A stretch of DNA of 64,000 nt from Aureispira sp050633105. Lineage in GTDB: Bacteria > Bacteroidota > Bacteroidia > Chitinophagales > Saprospiraceae. The stretch's first letter is position 1; each line of letters opens with the position of its first letter. The notes under the pieces were generated by a model. The model did not search any database. It was given only the letters and a program-made list of their open reading frames with translations, and was not told the DNA's origin. Both the position numbers and the translations under genes were made by a program. Shown in pieces: positions 8,693-18,338 of the stretch. The stretch spans positions 62,001 to 126,000 of the forward strand of contig JBOEFW010000023.1 in assembly GCA_050633105.1 (NCBI GenBank), given 5' to 3'.

Positions 8693-9187
8693 TTACTTAA
8701 GCAAGGCTTCATAAAACAACTCCACATCCATACTATCCCCCAAATAACAACCTGTTATCACCCCTTTTTTTGTATTGATAAGCGACCAGAAGCCATTCCA
8801 ATTAAAAATACCTTCGTTCTTTTCCTGCCTCTTATTGGGATCATAAAAATCTAGTGTCTTATTATACGCTCTTCCATATAGAGCACTTCCATGATAGATA
8901 CCTGAATTTTGTAAGAAGTTGTTAACCGCAATGGTTATTAGGTTCTCTTTAAAATAAGTGCTCTTCGTCGCTTCTTCTCGAATGATTTGGTGTACGCTCT
9001 TGAAAAACACATCCATTCGCTCAAAGTCGGTACACTTCGTTTTGCACAAATAAGTAGCTAAATCATCCAATGTCTGTCTTTTCTTCTTCATAACAGCTTC
9101 TACCTTCTCAAAAGCACGGATCATTTTTTTGTGCGTTACTTTCCCTTTTGGAAGACAGGCTAATACTTGTTGTTTTAATTTTTCCAT
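8693..9187 (-). CDS. Unknown protein, C-terminal sequence repeated at 57.3 kb
   Basis: 164 residues from the ATG at 9187. Mostly helical N-terminal half with basic patches (KKMIRAFEKVEAVMKKKRQ), then a mixed region ending GCYLGDSMDVELFYEALLK. No known domain is seen. It sits 50 nt downstream of dnaB on the same strand. About 80 nt covering its 3' end and the following spacer recur at 57286-57374, which shows that this cassette exists elsewhere in the genome. Confidence 0.5.
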   Translation of the reverse strand: MEKLKQQVLACLPKGKVTHKKMIRAFEKVEAVMKKKRQTLDDLATYLCKTKCTDFERMDVFFKSVHQIIREEATKSTYFKENLITIAVNNFLQNSGIYHGSALYGRAYNKTLDFYDPNKRQEKNEGIFNWNGFWSLINTKKGVITGCYLGDSMDVELFYEALLK

Positions 9188-9237
9188 CTTAATGTTAGTT
9201 GGTTGTTTTTTAAATCCTATTCTCTCTCTTATCCGTT

Positions 9238-10602
9238 TCATCCCCCAAAGCGCATAAATCCTCCTTCCCACTCCAAGCCCAACACTCCAGTAGCCCCATT
9301 CCTAAACTTGGCCACAATCACCTCCGCTTTCCCCTTGGTAGAATTCCCTTCCTCATCCTCTAGAATGCCATACTGTTCTAAGCGACTCAAGAAGACTACT
9401 AGATCTGCGTCCTGCTCTACAGAGCCTGATTCCCGCAAGTCCGATAATTGCGGACGTTTGTTGTCTCTTTTTTCGCAAGCCCTAGAGAGCTGAGACAAGG
9501 CAATGACAGGCACATTTAATTCCTTGGCCAAGCCTTTGAGGCCACGAGAAATGGCCGCTACTTCTTGTTCTCGTTGTTGGTGTGGATCTGCTGCTGCGGT
9601 CATCAACTGCAAATAGTCAATGATGAGGAGCTGTAGTTTACCTTGGGCGTGTAGCTTCTTGCAGCGGGCTCTGAGTTGAGTGATACTCAAACCTGCAGTA
9701 TCATCTATATACAAGGGTAGGTTCTTCAGGATGGGCGCATACGTTCTTATTTTGGCGCGGCCTTCTTCTGTGAGCAATGTTTGGTTGTTGATGCCTGCTT
9801 GTTGCTTAATAACTCTGGTAGTGAGCTGTAGGGCACTCATTTCTAAAGAGAAGAAGGCGACAGAGAAGCCTGCTTGAGCCGCATGATGGGCCAATTGTAG
9901 CGCCAAGGCTGTTTTACCCATACTTGGCCGCGCGGCTAGTATGATTAAGTCGGACGCTTGCCAACCTCCAATACATACATCTAGATTGGTAAAGCCTGTG
10001 GGCACGCCCGCCGTTCCGTTCTCTTGCTTGGAAAGTTGTTCTAAGTTGACCACGGCACTATTGAGCAGCTGGAGCATCGTAGAGCCATTCCCATAGTTGG
10101 ACAGCTCCATTAGCTCCTCACAGGTTGTTTCTAATAAAGCAAGCGCGTCTTTATCGGCTCGATATGCTTGTTCAATAGTAGCATGGGCCCAAAGCAGGAG
10201 CTGACGACGGCGATAAGCCGCCATGACCATTTTTGTATGCTGTTCTATATTTGCACTGGATCCGACTCTATGGGTCAGCTCGACCAATTGATAAGCGCCT
10301 CCTACTTGGTCCAATTGTTCGCGCTCTTGAAGGTATTCTACTACTGCAATGAGATCCAACGCGTGGCCGCCCTGGTAAAGTGTTACTATTGCTCGGTAAA
10401 TGAGTTGGTGGGCGGTGCGATAGAAGGCTTCCTGAGGCAAACTATCTTGTATTAATACAAGGGCTGCTCGATCGAGTAAGAGCGCGCCTAGTATTGCTTC
10501 CTCTGCTTCTGTTTGGTGGGGGAATATGTGTTTGGAGGAGGGCACTATAGATAGTGCTCCTTGGTAGGTTTTGGGTTGTTGTACTTTGGGAGATGTTCGC
10601 AA
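9238..10602 (-). CDS. dnaB: Replicative DNA helicase DnaB
   Basis: 454 residues. The N-terminal DnaB domain (about 25-130, starts FPHQTEAEEAILGALL) precedes the RecA-like motor: Walker A ARPSMGKT at 224-231, SLEMS, Walker B LLIIDYLQLM, and LRESGSVEQDADLVVFL near the C-terminus. It unwinds DNA ahead of the fork in a hexamer. It lies on the minus strand, opposite to the replication genes at 22-25 kb. Codon use is visibly richer in G and C than the neighbouring defence operon. The last about 98 codons are repeated at 54081-54374. It is either the element's own replicative helicase or a captured host copy. Confidence 0.95.
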   Translation of the reverse strand: MRTSPKVQQPKTYQGALSIVPSSKHIFPHQTEAEEAILGALLLDRAALVLIQDSLPQEAFYRTAHQLIYRAIVTLYQGGHALDLIAVVEYLQEREQLDQVGGAYQLVELTHRVGSSANIEQHTKMVMAAYRRRQLLLWAHATIEQAYRADKDALALLETTCEELMELSNYGNGSTMLQLLNSAVVNLEQLSKQENGTAGVPTGFTNLDVCIGGWQASDLIILAARPSMGKTALALQLAHHAAQAGFSVAFFSLEMSALQLTTRVIKQQAGINNQTLLTEEGRAKIRTYAPILKNLPLYIDDTAGLSITQLRARCKKLHAQGKLQLLIIDYLQLMTAAADPHQQREQEVAAISRGLKGLAKELNVPVIALSQLSRACEKRDNKRPQLSDLRESGSVEQDADLVVFLSRLEQYGILEDEEGNSTKGKAEVIVAKFRNGATGVLGLEWEGGFMRFGG

Positions 10603-10708
10603 CTCTTTGTGGGGTTGCGGTATTGGACGAACTGAAGGTAATTATTTGATACGTAAAAACGGCTCTATTGATAAGATTATCTTGGTCAAGGTATAAAGAA
10701 AGTGTTCA

Positions 10709-11839
10709 TTATTTTTTCTTAATTAGAATAATATCTACTTCTCCAGGCTTTAGAGATTTATCCCCAAATAGTTTTGTTTGAGTTTTAGTTGCTGCAGTGA
10801 GTGGCTTATCAATAATTTTCGTTTTGTGTCTAGGGAAGTGCTTCTGTAGAATCTCAAGTGTAGAATTAAACGTAAATTTTCTCTTATCCGTTCGTACATA
10901 AATTGTACTTTTTTCGGCCATTAAATTAGCACTTGTTCCAAAAACATCATCTAATAATTGATAGTAATTCTCTTTATTATTAAACCGTCCTTTATGTTTT
11001 TCTTTTAGTTTTTTAGGGATAGAGGCTCCTCCTAGCATCCATAATCTTAACCATTGATCAGCATGATAATCTGTTACAGAGCAATACGGCGGTGAGGTAA
11101 ACAGTAATGAAAACTTTTTTTTGTTAAAATCTTCTATTTTCTGTACTTCTTGAAGTTCAACAGTACTATCTCCAAATATAACTTGACTATCAGTTAGAGT
11201 TGGCATTCCCTTCCTGTAACGCCAATTTATCTTTTCTGCTAATAATTCTTTAGGATTTATCTCTGGTGGTTTGTGGAGGTTATTTTTCTTCCACCATTCT
11301 ATAGAATAATTCATTCCCATAGATTTAGTCATTCTCATTTGGTTAGATAAACCCTCACCTATTTTAGCATGTAAATAGACTAAAATAATGGACATTAATG
11401 TTGCATCCGCAGAGTCTTCTTTCCAGTTTAAATGAGTCCTAGCTGCTAATAGAAATTTTAGAACATCATCACAGTAACAAAACCTGTAGAAAATAGGCAT
11501 TTTCTCAATCCCACGATTATAATAATTCCTTATTTTGTATAAATAAAGAAGGCGCTCCATTACATCTTCTTTTTTAGCTGGATTTAGTTTTACAGTGCCA
11601 TACAGCCAGCCTACTGGATTTATCTCTATCCCTAAACTATATCGTCCAAGAACACTCCCCGCATAAATACTAGAACTTCTACCCGCAAAAGGGTCTAAAA
11701 TAAAGTCTCCCTTTTTTGAATATTTATTAACAACATCAAAGGCAAAGTCTACAGGGAACATAGCATAATAGGGCCCAAACCTAGCCCACCTAGCCTCTGC
11801 TGTTCTAAAACCTTTTGTTACGTCATTAATTTTAGGCAT
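10709..11839 (-). CDS. DNA methyltransferase of the TSPPY type (defence operon 1)
   Basis: 376 residues from the ATG at 11839, just 4 nt after the NurA-like gene stops and with AAAGG before it. SAM-binding motif I is LDPFAGRSSS at 48-57 and the catalytic motif IV is TSPPY at 248-252. The Ser-Pro-Pro-Tyr form is typical of N4-cytosine (and some N6-adenine) DNA methyltransferases. The last gene of a four-gene operon PIN-HerA-NurA-methylase, it probably marks self DNA so that the NurA/HerA pair spares it. A long helical insert separates the motifs. The methylase at 49564 has the same motif order. Confidence 0.8.
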   Translation of the reverse strand: MPKINDVTKGFRTAEARWARFGPYYAMFPVDFAFDVVNKYSKKGDFILDPFAGRSSSIYAGSVLGRYSLGIEINPVGWLYGTVKLNPAKKEDVMERLLYLYKIRNYYNRGIEKMPIFYRFCYCDDVLKFLLAARTHLNWKEDSADATLMSIILVYLHAKIGEGLSNQMRMTKSMGMNYSIEWWKKNNLHKPPEINPKELLAEKINWRYRKGMPTLTDSQVIFGDSTVELQEVQKIEDFNKKKFSLLFTSPPYCSVTDYHADQWLRLWMLGGASIPKKLKEKHKGRFNNKENYYQLLDDVFGTSANLMAEKSTIYVRTDKRKFTFNSTLEILQKHFPRHKTKIIDKPLTAATKTQTKLFGDKSLKPGEVDIILIKKK

Positions 11840-11843
11840 ACCT

Positions 11844-13190
11844 TTATTTTTTTTCTCGAATTTCACGAGCCATGTTCTCAAAAATTGCATTACCTAAATT
11901 TAAAGGTATTGCTGCTTCTGCATGTGCTGTAGCCAAAGGTAATACAGAATTGTTATATTTTGCAGAAACTAGTTTATCTAATAACATTAAACAATCCGAC
12001 AATCTAGGAAATTGTGCAGGGAAGGCTGTTTTAGGATTTGATTGATAATTAGTAAATGTAGCAATAGAGGGTACTACCCTGTAACCTGATTTATTCTTAT
12101 AAAAGAATTTCCTTCCAAAAGAAGTATCCTTTAAATATACATAAGTTGGGCTATCGTTTAACACGATATTGTCTTTTATATAATCATTTGTTAAAAGGTA
12201 AGCTGCTTGGTTTGGGAAATTATCTTTTGTTCCATCTTTCTTCACATCAATATCTGAAAAGTGGTTAACAAAGTTGCCTGTTCTTTCAATTCCAACAATC
12301 AATAAATCTAATCCACATTGTTCCTTTACCTTTTTATTAATTCGATTAAGTTCAGCACGAAAACTTTTAGCTAACCATGAAGAAGTACTAGGAATAGCTA
12401 AAGAACCTTCTATAAAAAATGCGATATGTCCAAGAAGATCAAACCATCCCTCTTTTTGTTCAAATGACCTTAGTAAATGTATAAGTTGCAATTGTTTAAT
12501 TGTTTCTTTTATTCGCCCATACATTTCTCCATTTGTTCCCGAAGGTTGCATCAGTTCATGTAATCGTAGATTATCTGTGGAATAAATCTTACCTCCGCAG
12601 TTAGCACAATTGTATTGACCTACCTTTTTCTCTAAACGGGCAGTACAATCATCATGAGGACATTGAGGTAAAGTAGATTTACTTTGCCATCTAATTTTAA
12701 GCATTGCTTCATAGGTATCTAAAAGGCTTTCTGTATTATCAGAAATACGTACTTCTTCTAATTTTTCATAAAACATTTTCCTCATACTAGATTTTGCAGA
12801 AGCTTCTCCATTTAGGACAACATTAGCGCCAACCATAAGACTGTCAATAGAACTAGACTGCTCAACTTCTCTGTATAATTGAGGATCAACAAAACGAGAA
12901 CCTTCCAATGCCTTAAGTTTATCCATAAGAATCATAACAGTAGAAACTGTTATGTATCCCACTTCGGCACCAGGAAACCCATTATTTATAATTTGTTTGC
13001 TATAATCTCCATCAATTGCAATAATTAAATCAGGCCTCCAATTAGACTCTTTTAAATCAGTTGTAAAAACTACCTCTTCTTCCCAATTGATAACTTTAGA
13101 ATTATCTAGAATTTTTATTTTCTTTTGTAGTTCTTGTATTTTAGAATCAGAAAGCAACCGTCTTAGTGATTCGTATGAATTATCACTCAT
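11844..13190 (-). CDS. NurA-like nuclease with zinc ribbon (defence operon 1)
   Basis: 448 residues. LIIAIDGDYSKQ at about 55-66 matches the first acidic motif of NurA nucleases. FIEGSLAI and LLIVGIERTGNFVNHF match the later NurA blocks (the GSLA and VGxxK/R-like segments). A zinc ribbon CPHDDC...CANC lies at about 178-202. NurA is the 5'-3' nuclease partner of the HerA translocase in archaea and in bacterial mobile clusters. Its start overlaps the HerA gene by 8 nt, as expected for partners. The assignment rests on motifs and context, not on a search. Confidence 0.65.
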   Translation of the reverse strand: MSDNSYESLRRLLSDSKIQELQKKIKILDNSKVINWEEEVVFTTDLKESNWRPDLIIAIDGDYSKQIINNGFPGAEVGYITVSTVMILMDKLKALEGSRFVDPQLYREVEQSSSIDSLMVGANVVLNGEASAKSSMRKMFYEKLEEVRISDNTESLLDTYEAMLKIRWQSKSTLPQCPHDDCTARLEKKVGQYNCANCGGKIYSTDNLRLHELMQPSGTNGEMYGRIKETIKQLQLIHLLRSFEQKEGWFDLLGHIAFFIEGSLAIPSTSSWLAKSFRAELNRINKKVKEQCGLDLLIVGIERTGNFVNHFSDIDVKKDGTKDNFPNQAAYLLTNDYIKDNIVLNDSPTYVYLKDTSFGRKFFYKNKSGYRVVPSIATFTNYQSNPKTAFPAQFPRLSDCLMLLDKLVSAKYNNSVLPLATAHAEAAIPLNLGNAIFENMAREIREKK

Positions 13191-15381
13191 CTAATTTCTC
13201 TATTTTAAAAATGTCAATTTGCATTGGGATAATGAAAGGACTACTTAGTGTTTTTACTCTTAGAAAACCCTTATCCTGTGCTCGTCTTATAGATGGTTCA
13301 AAATCTGCAAAGTCATAGTATTTAACAAGTTCTTTCGTTTCATCTGTGTTATTAAGATGTGAAATAAACCAGTTGGCCGTATTTTTTAGTATATTTTTCT
13401 GTATGCTGCTTACCTCCTGCGTAGCATATACTAGACCTAATTTATACTTAGCTCCTTCTTTAGCTGTTCTTACCCAAATGTTGGATAAATCTAAGTCATT
13501 TCCACTTGGAAGCAGATTATGAGCCTCTTCAATGTAGACCATTATATCTTTAGGTCGTTCACCTTTTCTAAAAACTTTCTGATTCCCTCTGAATATCCTA
13601 TCCATAATTCTTTCCGCAGAAGACTCGTTAAGTTTTTTATTACCACTTGATTGATCTACGATAACTAATTTACCCTTCAATAAATGCTCATAGATTTCAT
13701 TGGCATAATCTGTCTTAGAATTAGGATCATGTTGAGGCTTCACTTTACCTATAAGATTAGCCCCTTTAGAATATTTAAACATTTCTAGTATTCGTTCGAG
13801 ATCTGAATCTATATAACCTTGCCCTGTAGGAGAATCTTTCTTAATGTAGTTGACATTAAATTCTGAATAATCCTTAGTCTCTAGAAAATAAAATAGGCCT
13901 TCAAAAGCACTAGGAAGACTATCCCAGTTTGGCTCTTTTTTACCTAAAATCTCTGCAGCAGCATGTATTAAACCTTCTTTCTTTTTATCAGTAATTTCAA
14001 CCTTACTCATAACTGCTCTAAACTTAGAACTAAATAACGACTTCGTTTTATCTGTATCCAGATGCATTTTAGGTTCTAAACGAGCAGGAGGCTTTAAACC
14101 AGCTTTATTAAGCAACGTAAAGTAAGTAAGTGTCTTTCTATAATACTGCTTTAATTCACCCCAAAATTCATTATTATCACTATAGTCGTTTTGATTGGGT
14201 TTCTCAATTTCAACCTGTCGAAAGTTTTTAAAATACTGGGCACTCTCATCACTCAAAGCCATATTTATAATAGACTTACCATTTGCAAGCATATTATAGT
14301 TATAAAAATTCAGCTTCATAATCTCTCTTTCTTGCCCTTTTGAATCCGAAGAATGAGAATAAAGTCCATAAATAACTATATTTTTCTTTCTCTCCTCTAA
14401 CCGTGTTTGAGAATCATCACTGTTGCAATGTGACTCCCAAATATTTTTCAAAGCTGTTGGGTTTTCTTTATCATTGGCATCTTGTGTATTTTCATTAGCA
14501 TATTCGCCGTTAGGATCAAAAATTACTTGACCAATAGACAATGCCTCTTCTTCTTGATTCTTTGGATGCCTAAGCTCATATACAGATTTTGCAATAATTT
14601 TAGTTGTATTAGATTTACCTGTACGAGTCATGCCAAATAAAGCTGTTTTCTGACTCAATAAATCTGCTGGATAGATATAAGTAGCAACATTATCAATCCC
14701 TTGATTCTGTCTATGAGTGGAAGCATAACGTATTTTTCCTAAAGCGACCATAGATGTGGATCCAAACTCTTGCTTGTATTTTGCTAAGCTGTTAGGGTCT
14801 ATATAATTTACTAACGTTTCTAGTGCTGTCCCTATGGGTTTATAAACTTTCAACGCCATGTTGGAATAAAAATTTGAAAGGTCAGTTCCAAATTTTAAAT
14901 CCAATTCTTGCTTTTTATTTTTTTCAAGATAAAATGTACCAACAATTCGACATTCAAGTCCTGCAAAACCAAAAACAGAGCGAGTTTTTTCATCCATATA
15001 ATCTTTATGATCCCAATGTTTATCAGTTACTCCTGATATTCTCTGAGCTGTCTGCACTCTAATTTTTTCAACCTCTTTATCCTGAGGAATAGTAGTTGAA
15101 TCCATAACTCTTAATAAGACAATAGAGGCATTTTCTCGCTTATAATCAATCTTTTCACTAAGATTAATCCTAGTAGCGATAAGGAAACAGAGACTTGGAA
15201 TTCCTCCTACCCTTTCTCTATGTAGATCATGAACAAGAACTTTAGCTTTTTCATAATTTGTGGAATACAAATCACCAACATATTGTTCGTCTTGTATTAA
15301 TTCAGAGAACCAATTCTTTGCTTTAATAATAAACTTATCTTTATTAATATTATTTATTGATTCTTCAATTTTATTTATCAT
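13183..15381 (-). CDS. HerA-family DNA-translocating ATPase (defence operon 1)
   Basis: 732 residues. An N-terminal beta-rich HAS-barrel-like region (about 80-230) precedes the FtsK/HerA ATPase core: Walker A FGMTRTGKSNTTK near 249-257, Walker B VYIEEAHN near 612-620, then YATQEVSSIQKNI, the sensor segment usual in HerA. A long helical insert fills the centre. HerA forms a hexamer that pumps DNA into NurA. Overlaps of 11 nt with the PIN gene upstream and 8 nt with NurA downstream indicate translational coupling. Confidence 0.85.
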   Translation of the reverse strand: MINKIEESINNINKDKFIIKAKNWFSELIQDEQYVGDLYSTNYEKAKVLVHDLHRERVGGIPSLCFLIATRINLSEKIDYKRENASIVLLRVMDSTTIPQDKEVEKIRVQTAQRISGVTDKHWDHKDYMDEKTRSVFGFAGLECRIVGTFYLEKNKKQELDLKFGTDLSNFYSNMALKVYKPIGTALETLVNYIDPNSLAKYKQEFGSTSMVALGKIRYASTHRQNQGIDNVATYIYPADLLSQKTALFGMTRTGKSNTTKIIAKSVYELRHPKNQEEEALSIGQVIFDPNGEYANENTQDANDKENPTALKNIWESHCNSDDSQTRLEERKKNIVIYGLYSHSSDSKGQEREIMKLNFYNYNMLANGKSIINMALSDESAQYFKNFRQVEIEKPNQNDYSDNNEFWGELKQYYRKTLTYFTLLNKAGLKPPARLEPKMHLDTDKTKSLFSSKFRAVMSKVEITDKKKEGLIHAAAEILGKKEPNWDSLPSAFEGLFYFLETKDYSEFNVNYIKKDSPTGQGYIDSDLERILEMFKYSKGANLIGKVKPQHDPNSKTDYANEIYEHLLKGKLVIVDQSSGNKKLNESSAERIMDRIFRGNQKVFRKGERPKDIMVYIEEAHNLLPSGNDLDLSNIWVRTAKEGAKYKLGLVYATQEVSSIQKNILKNTANWFISHLNNTDETKELVKYYDFADFEPSIRRAQDKGFLRVKTLSSPFIIPMQIDIFKIEKLDE

Positions 15382-16462
15382 TATCTAGTTTATTCTTACG
15401 TTTAATAACTTCGTCTATTACCTTTTCAAATCGCGATTTTGGAGAAAAACCTAAATTAGTCTTTTGATTATCAGTCATACTTTCTAATAATCCATTTATG
15501 GATTCCTGCATCTTCCTTTGATCAACCATACCTTCACGTATTTCTGCTAATGTTTTTCCTACTTCCTGTATCTTCTTCTCATCAGCTAATCTAACTTCAC
15601 GTATTTCTTCAATGGCTTCAGATGAAGTATCTTGAGATAAATTTTTATTTGCTAGCTCTAGGAAACGATCTGCTTGATAAATATTAATTCGCTTACCTTC
15701 TGTATTTTTCTTAAACTCTCTAAACAGCTCAGGTCTTGGACTAATTGTTTTACCCTTAAATTTATACCACCAATCTTCTTTTAAATCATCTGTAACAAAT
15801 ATGATTGAGGACTCAATCTCTTTCGCTTTCTCAATGACCTGTTGCCAGACAATTACATCTCCATACAAAGATCTTTTTGCCGCATTTTTTTTCTCACTGG
15901 CATCCATATATCCAGGAGGAATCTTTTCGTCATATCTTTTTTTTCCCTCCTTATACCACTTTTCTAAATTACTAGGTAAAAAGTCATCTCCAATCTTACC
16001 ATCTAAAAGCACTGTTAACTTATCCCAAACTGGATCATCAGTTAAAAAATCAGGATGTTTCTTTTCTAATTTATCCAAGTCCTTACTTATTGCTTCAAAA
16101 GCTGATTCAATTTGTAACTTCAAATTATTGGCATGTAGATAGGGGTGCTTTTTGAACTTATTCAAAACAGTTTCAATTTCATTTTTCTTTTTTAAAAGAG
16201 TTTCCCTGATCTCTGTATATGCCTTCTTTTGAGCACTAATAACAACAAGACGATTCTTTTGATATTCATACGCAGCCTGATAAGTAATCCATATTCTATC
16301 CTGGATCTTCTCCAAGAGATCAAAAAAAGCATCTCTAGTTTTAGGGGTATACCTGTAGAGATTTAATAAAACATTAGCATCAAAACAGAAAATGTCGTTT
16401 TCCCAATGCTGTTTTAATTTAGCATCGCTAATCTTATAATATTCACTAAATTTATTCTTCAA
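15371..16462 (-). CDS. PIN-like (PIN_8) nuclease (defence operon 1)
   Basis: 363 residues. The N-terminal FCFDANVLLNLYRYTP with its Asp, the later Glu/Asp positions, and IIFVTDDLKEDWW near residue 225 are the acidic core of PIN-fold ribonucleases; the WW..F pattern is typical of the PIN_8 branch. The C-terminal 100 residues are charged and helical. It is the first gene of the operon, with the promoter expected in 16463-16620. A toxin-like RNase triggered by the DNA-sensing HerA-NurA module is a reasonable inference. No regulator is encoded in the operon. Confidence 0.7.
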   Translation of the reverse strand: MKNKFSEYYKISDAKLKQHWENDIFCFDANVLLNLYRYTPKTRDAFFDLLEKIQDRIWITYQAAYEYQKNRLVVISAQKKAYTEIRETLLKKKNEIETVLNKFKKHPYLHANNLKLQIESAFEAISKDLDKLEKKHPDFLTDDPVWDKLTVLLDGKIGDDFLPSNLEKWYKEGKKRYDEKIPPGYMDASEKKNAAKRSLYGDVIVWQQVIEKAKEIESSIIFVTDDLKEDWWYKFKGKTISPRPELFREFKKNTEGKRINIYQADRFLELANKNLSQDTSSEAIEEIREVRLADEKKIQEVGKTLAEIREGMVDQRKMQESINGLLESMTDNQKTNLGFSPKSRFEKVIDEVIKRKNKLDNDK

Positions 16463-16627
16463 GGGTTTATGTTTTCTTTCTAAAAGACACCTTATTATAA
16501 ATCATTCACAATGAACATTTAACTCAACAAAGGCATCTACAATACTGTCTACTGAGCATGACAATCATTATAAAATTAATAAAAAATATGATAAACACAC
16601 ACTAACTAAAAAAAAGATGCATTCTTT

Positions 16628-17880
16628 TTGAAACCCTACAAAAAAAGAAAAGAAGAAGTTATTTGAAAAAGAGGAAAAAAAAACAAAAAGACAGGTCATA
16701 TTTGTAATGCGAATTACCAAATAAAACCTGTCAATATGAAAAAAACAATTTTTTCACAAGTCCAATATAGTTTAAAAAGCCTATATCGACAAGCACCAAC
16801 AGGAAACAGTTTAAAACGGCTAAATAGTTTAAGTGGACTAATAACAGGAATGATAAGACGGAAAAGTAGTCATTTGCCAGATATAGGAAGTGGATTACCG
16901 CAAGACATTAATGCAGCAAGTAGAGTAATCCATGCCAAACGTTTTTTGTCAAATAAATGGACAGACTATGAGACCCATTATTTTCCTTTTTTAAGTGCAT
17001 TTTTAGAAAACCTTCTAAGGAAATCACCTGTAAATAAAGGAGTTAGACTTGTTATAGATGGAAGCCAAATGGGAAATAAACATGTAGCTTTAGTAGTTAG
17101 TCTAATTTGGAAGAAACGTAGTATTCCTATATGTTGGTTTGTCAGAAAAGGTAAAAAAGGTCATTTTCCAGAGCAAATGCATATTGATATTATCAAAGAA
17201 GTAGCTAATATATTGCATTCAATATTATCTCCGAAAACTAAGATTACTTTATTAGGAGATGGAGAGTTTGACGGTGTTGGTTTACAGGAACTTTGTCGTC
17301 AGATATTAGGCTGGAATTATATTTTTAGAACAGCATCTAATCGTTTTTTGTACGAAAATAAGGATTCCTTTCAACCTCGATGTACTTATATTCCAGAAGG
17401 AGAAACTTATTTATTAATCTCTTCTGTTGATTTTTCAAAGAAAAAATTTCCTGATGTAAACTTTTTACATTGGCATCATCCAGATTACATTGATCCAATT
17501 TTTCTGATTAGTAATTTAGATGATCCATTAGTTATAATGGATTATTATCGGCTTCGGTTTTCAATTGAGACTATGTTTAAAGATTTAAAATCAAGAGGTT
17601 TTAATTTGCATAAAACAAGGCTTAAGGATTCTAGCTGCATTTTTAATCTATTGATTGTTGGTGCTTTATGCTTCTGTTTTATTACAGGGATGGGCTATGA
17701 GTACCAACATAGCTCAATGAAAAAGAAAGTCCAAGAAAAGAAGTATCAACAACTTTCAATTTTTTCATTAGGGCTTGCTTTTTTTCATTATTTCATCGAA
17801 AGGGAGATTCCATTTGTTTTTTCTCTCATTTTTTCAAAAAATTCTTCTTAATTTATTTAGCTTTTTGTGTAGGGTTATAA
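16628..17880 (+). mobile_element. IS4-type insertion sequence, complete
   Basis: About 1.25 kb. The terminal inverted repeats share AACCCTACA(A/C)AAAAAG (16632-16647 and 17861-17876) inside slightly longer ends. It is flanked by the 9-bp direct repeat GCATTCTTT (16619-16627 and 17882-17890), consistent with IS4-family target duplication. It carries one transposase. It lies between defence operon 1 and the lysogeny genes and interrupts no recognisable gene. The intergenic part 16463-16627 shows no other feature than AT-rich DNA likely to hold the PIN promoter. Confidence 0.85.
16736..17851 (+). CDS. IS4-family DDE transposase
   Basis: 371 residues. The DDE catalytic triad is visible: VIDGSQMGN, LLGDGEFDG, and the IS4 signature Y-2-R-3-E-6-K in YYRLRFSIETMFKDLK. 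The C-terminus is hydrophobic, as in relatives. It is intact and framed by intact inverted repeats, so the element may still be active. It moves its IS by cut-and-paste. Confidence 0.9.
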   Translation: MKKTIFSQVQYSLKSLYRQAPTGNSLKRLNSLSGLITGMIRRKSSHLPDIGSGLPQDINAASRVIHAKRFLSNKWTDYETHYFPFLSAFLENLLRKSPVNKGVRLVIDGSQMGNKHVALVVSLIWKKRSIPICWFVRKGKKGHFPEQMHIDIIKEVANILHSILSPKTKITLLGDGEFDGVGLQELCRQILGWNYIFRTASNRFLYENKDSFQPRCTYIPEGETYLLISSVDFSKKKFPDVNFLHWHHPDYIDPIFLISNLDDPLVIMDYYRLRFSIETMFKDLKSRGFNLHKTRLKDSSCIFNLLIVGALCFCFITGMGYEYQHSSMKKKVQEKKYQQLSIFSLGLAFFHYFIEREIPFVFSLIFSKNSS

Positions 17881-17935
17881 AGCATTCTTTACGATTTTAT
17901 TTAAAAACTAATAACGATTACAAACAGTTTTAAAC

Positions 17936-17972
17936 AAAAAAAGCCTTGACAGTATACTGTCAAGGCTTTTTT
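17936..17972. terminator. Rho-independent terminator
   Basis: AAAAAGCCTTGACAG / CTGTCAAGGCTTTTTT hairpin, near-identical to those at 7097 and 55135. It terminates the minus-strand lysogeny transcript. Confidence 0.85.
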
Positions 17973-18041
17973 GTTAACTCTATTTTATAATGTCTAGCAA
18001 GTTTTTTCTTGCTCTTGCAATTTCATTCTTTACATCCTCTT

Positions 18042-18323
18042 TTAGAAAGAGGCTCTGTTAATCAACCCAATTTTTTTCAATTCTTCTACTTTTTCTTCTT
18101 CTATCACCCTTCTTTTCTCTTTCAGTTTTTCCTCTCGGGCATATATTTTCTTCAAAGTAAGATACTTTTCATCATTAGACTCTAATCCATTTATTATACG
18201 TTTTGAAATTTCATCTAATTCATTAATTTTATCAAAAGATTTATTGGTCTCTTTTGTAACTAAATAAACAAACAGGATGACTAATCCTCCTGTAATAACA
18301 GACAGACTTATTAATATTTCCAT
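18042..18323 (-). CDS. Small membrane protein with coiled coil, lysogeny region
   Basis: 93 residues: one N-terminal span (about 2-22, LISLSVITGGLVILFVYLV) and then a charged, helical, probably coiled-coil domain ending LKKIGLINRASF. It follows the next membrane protein by 15 nt and lies downstream of the repressors on the same strand. Membrane proteins expressed from the prophage state in this position often block superinfection, but there is no direct evidence here. Confidence 0.55.
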   Translation of the reverse strand: MEILISLSVITGGLVILFVYLVTKETNKSFDKINELDEISKRIINGLESNDEKYLTLKKIYAREEKLKEKRRVIEEEKVEELKKIGLINRASF

Positions 18324-18338
18324 AATATTTTTATTTTT

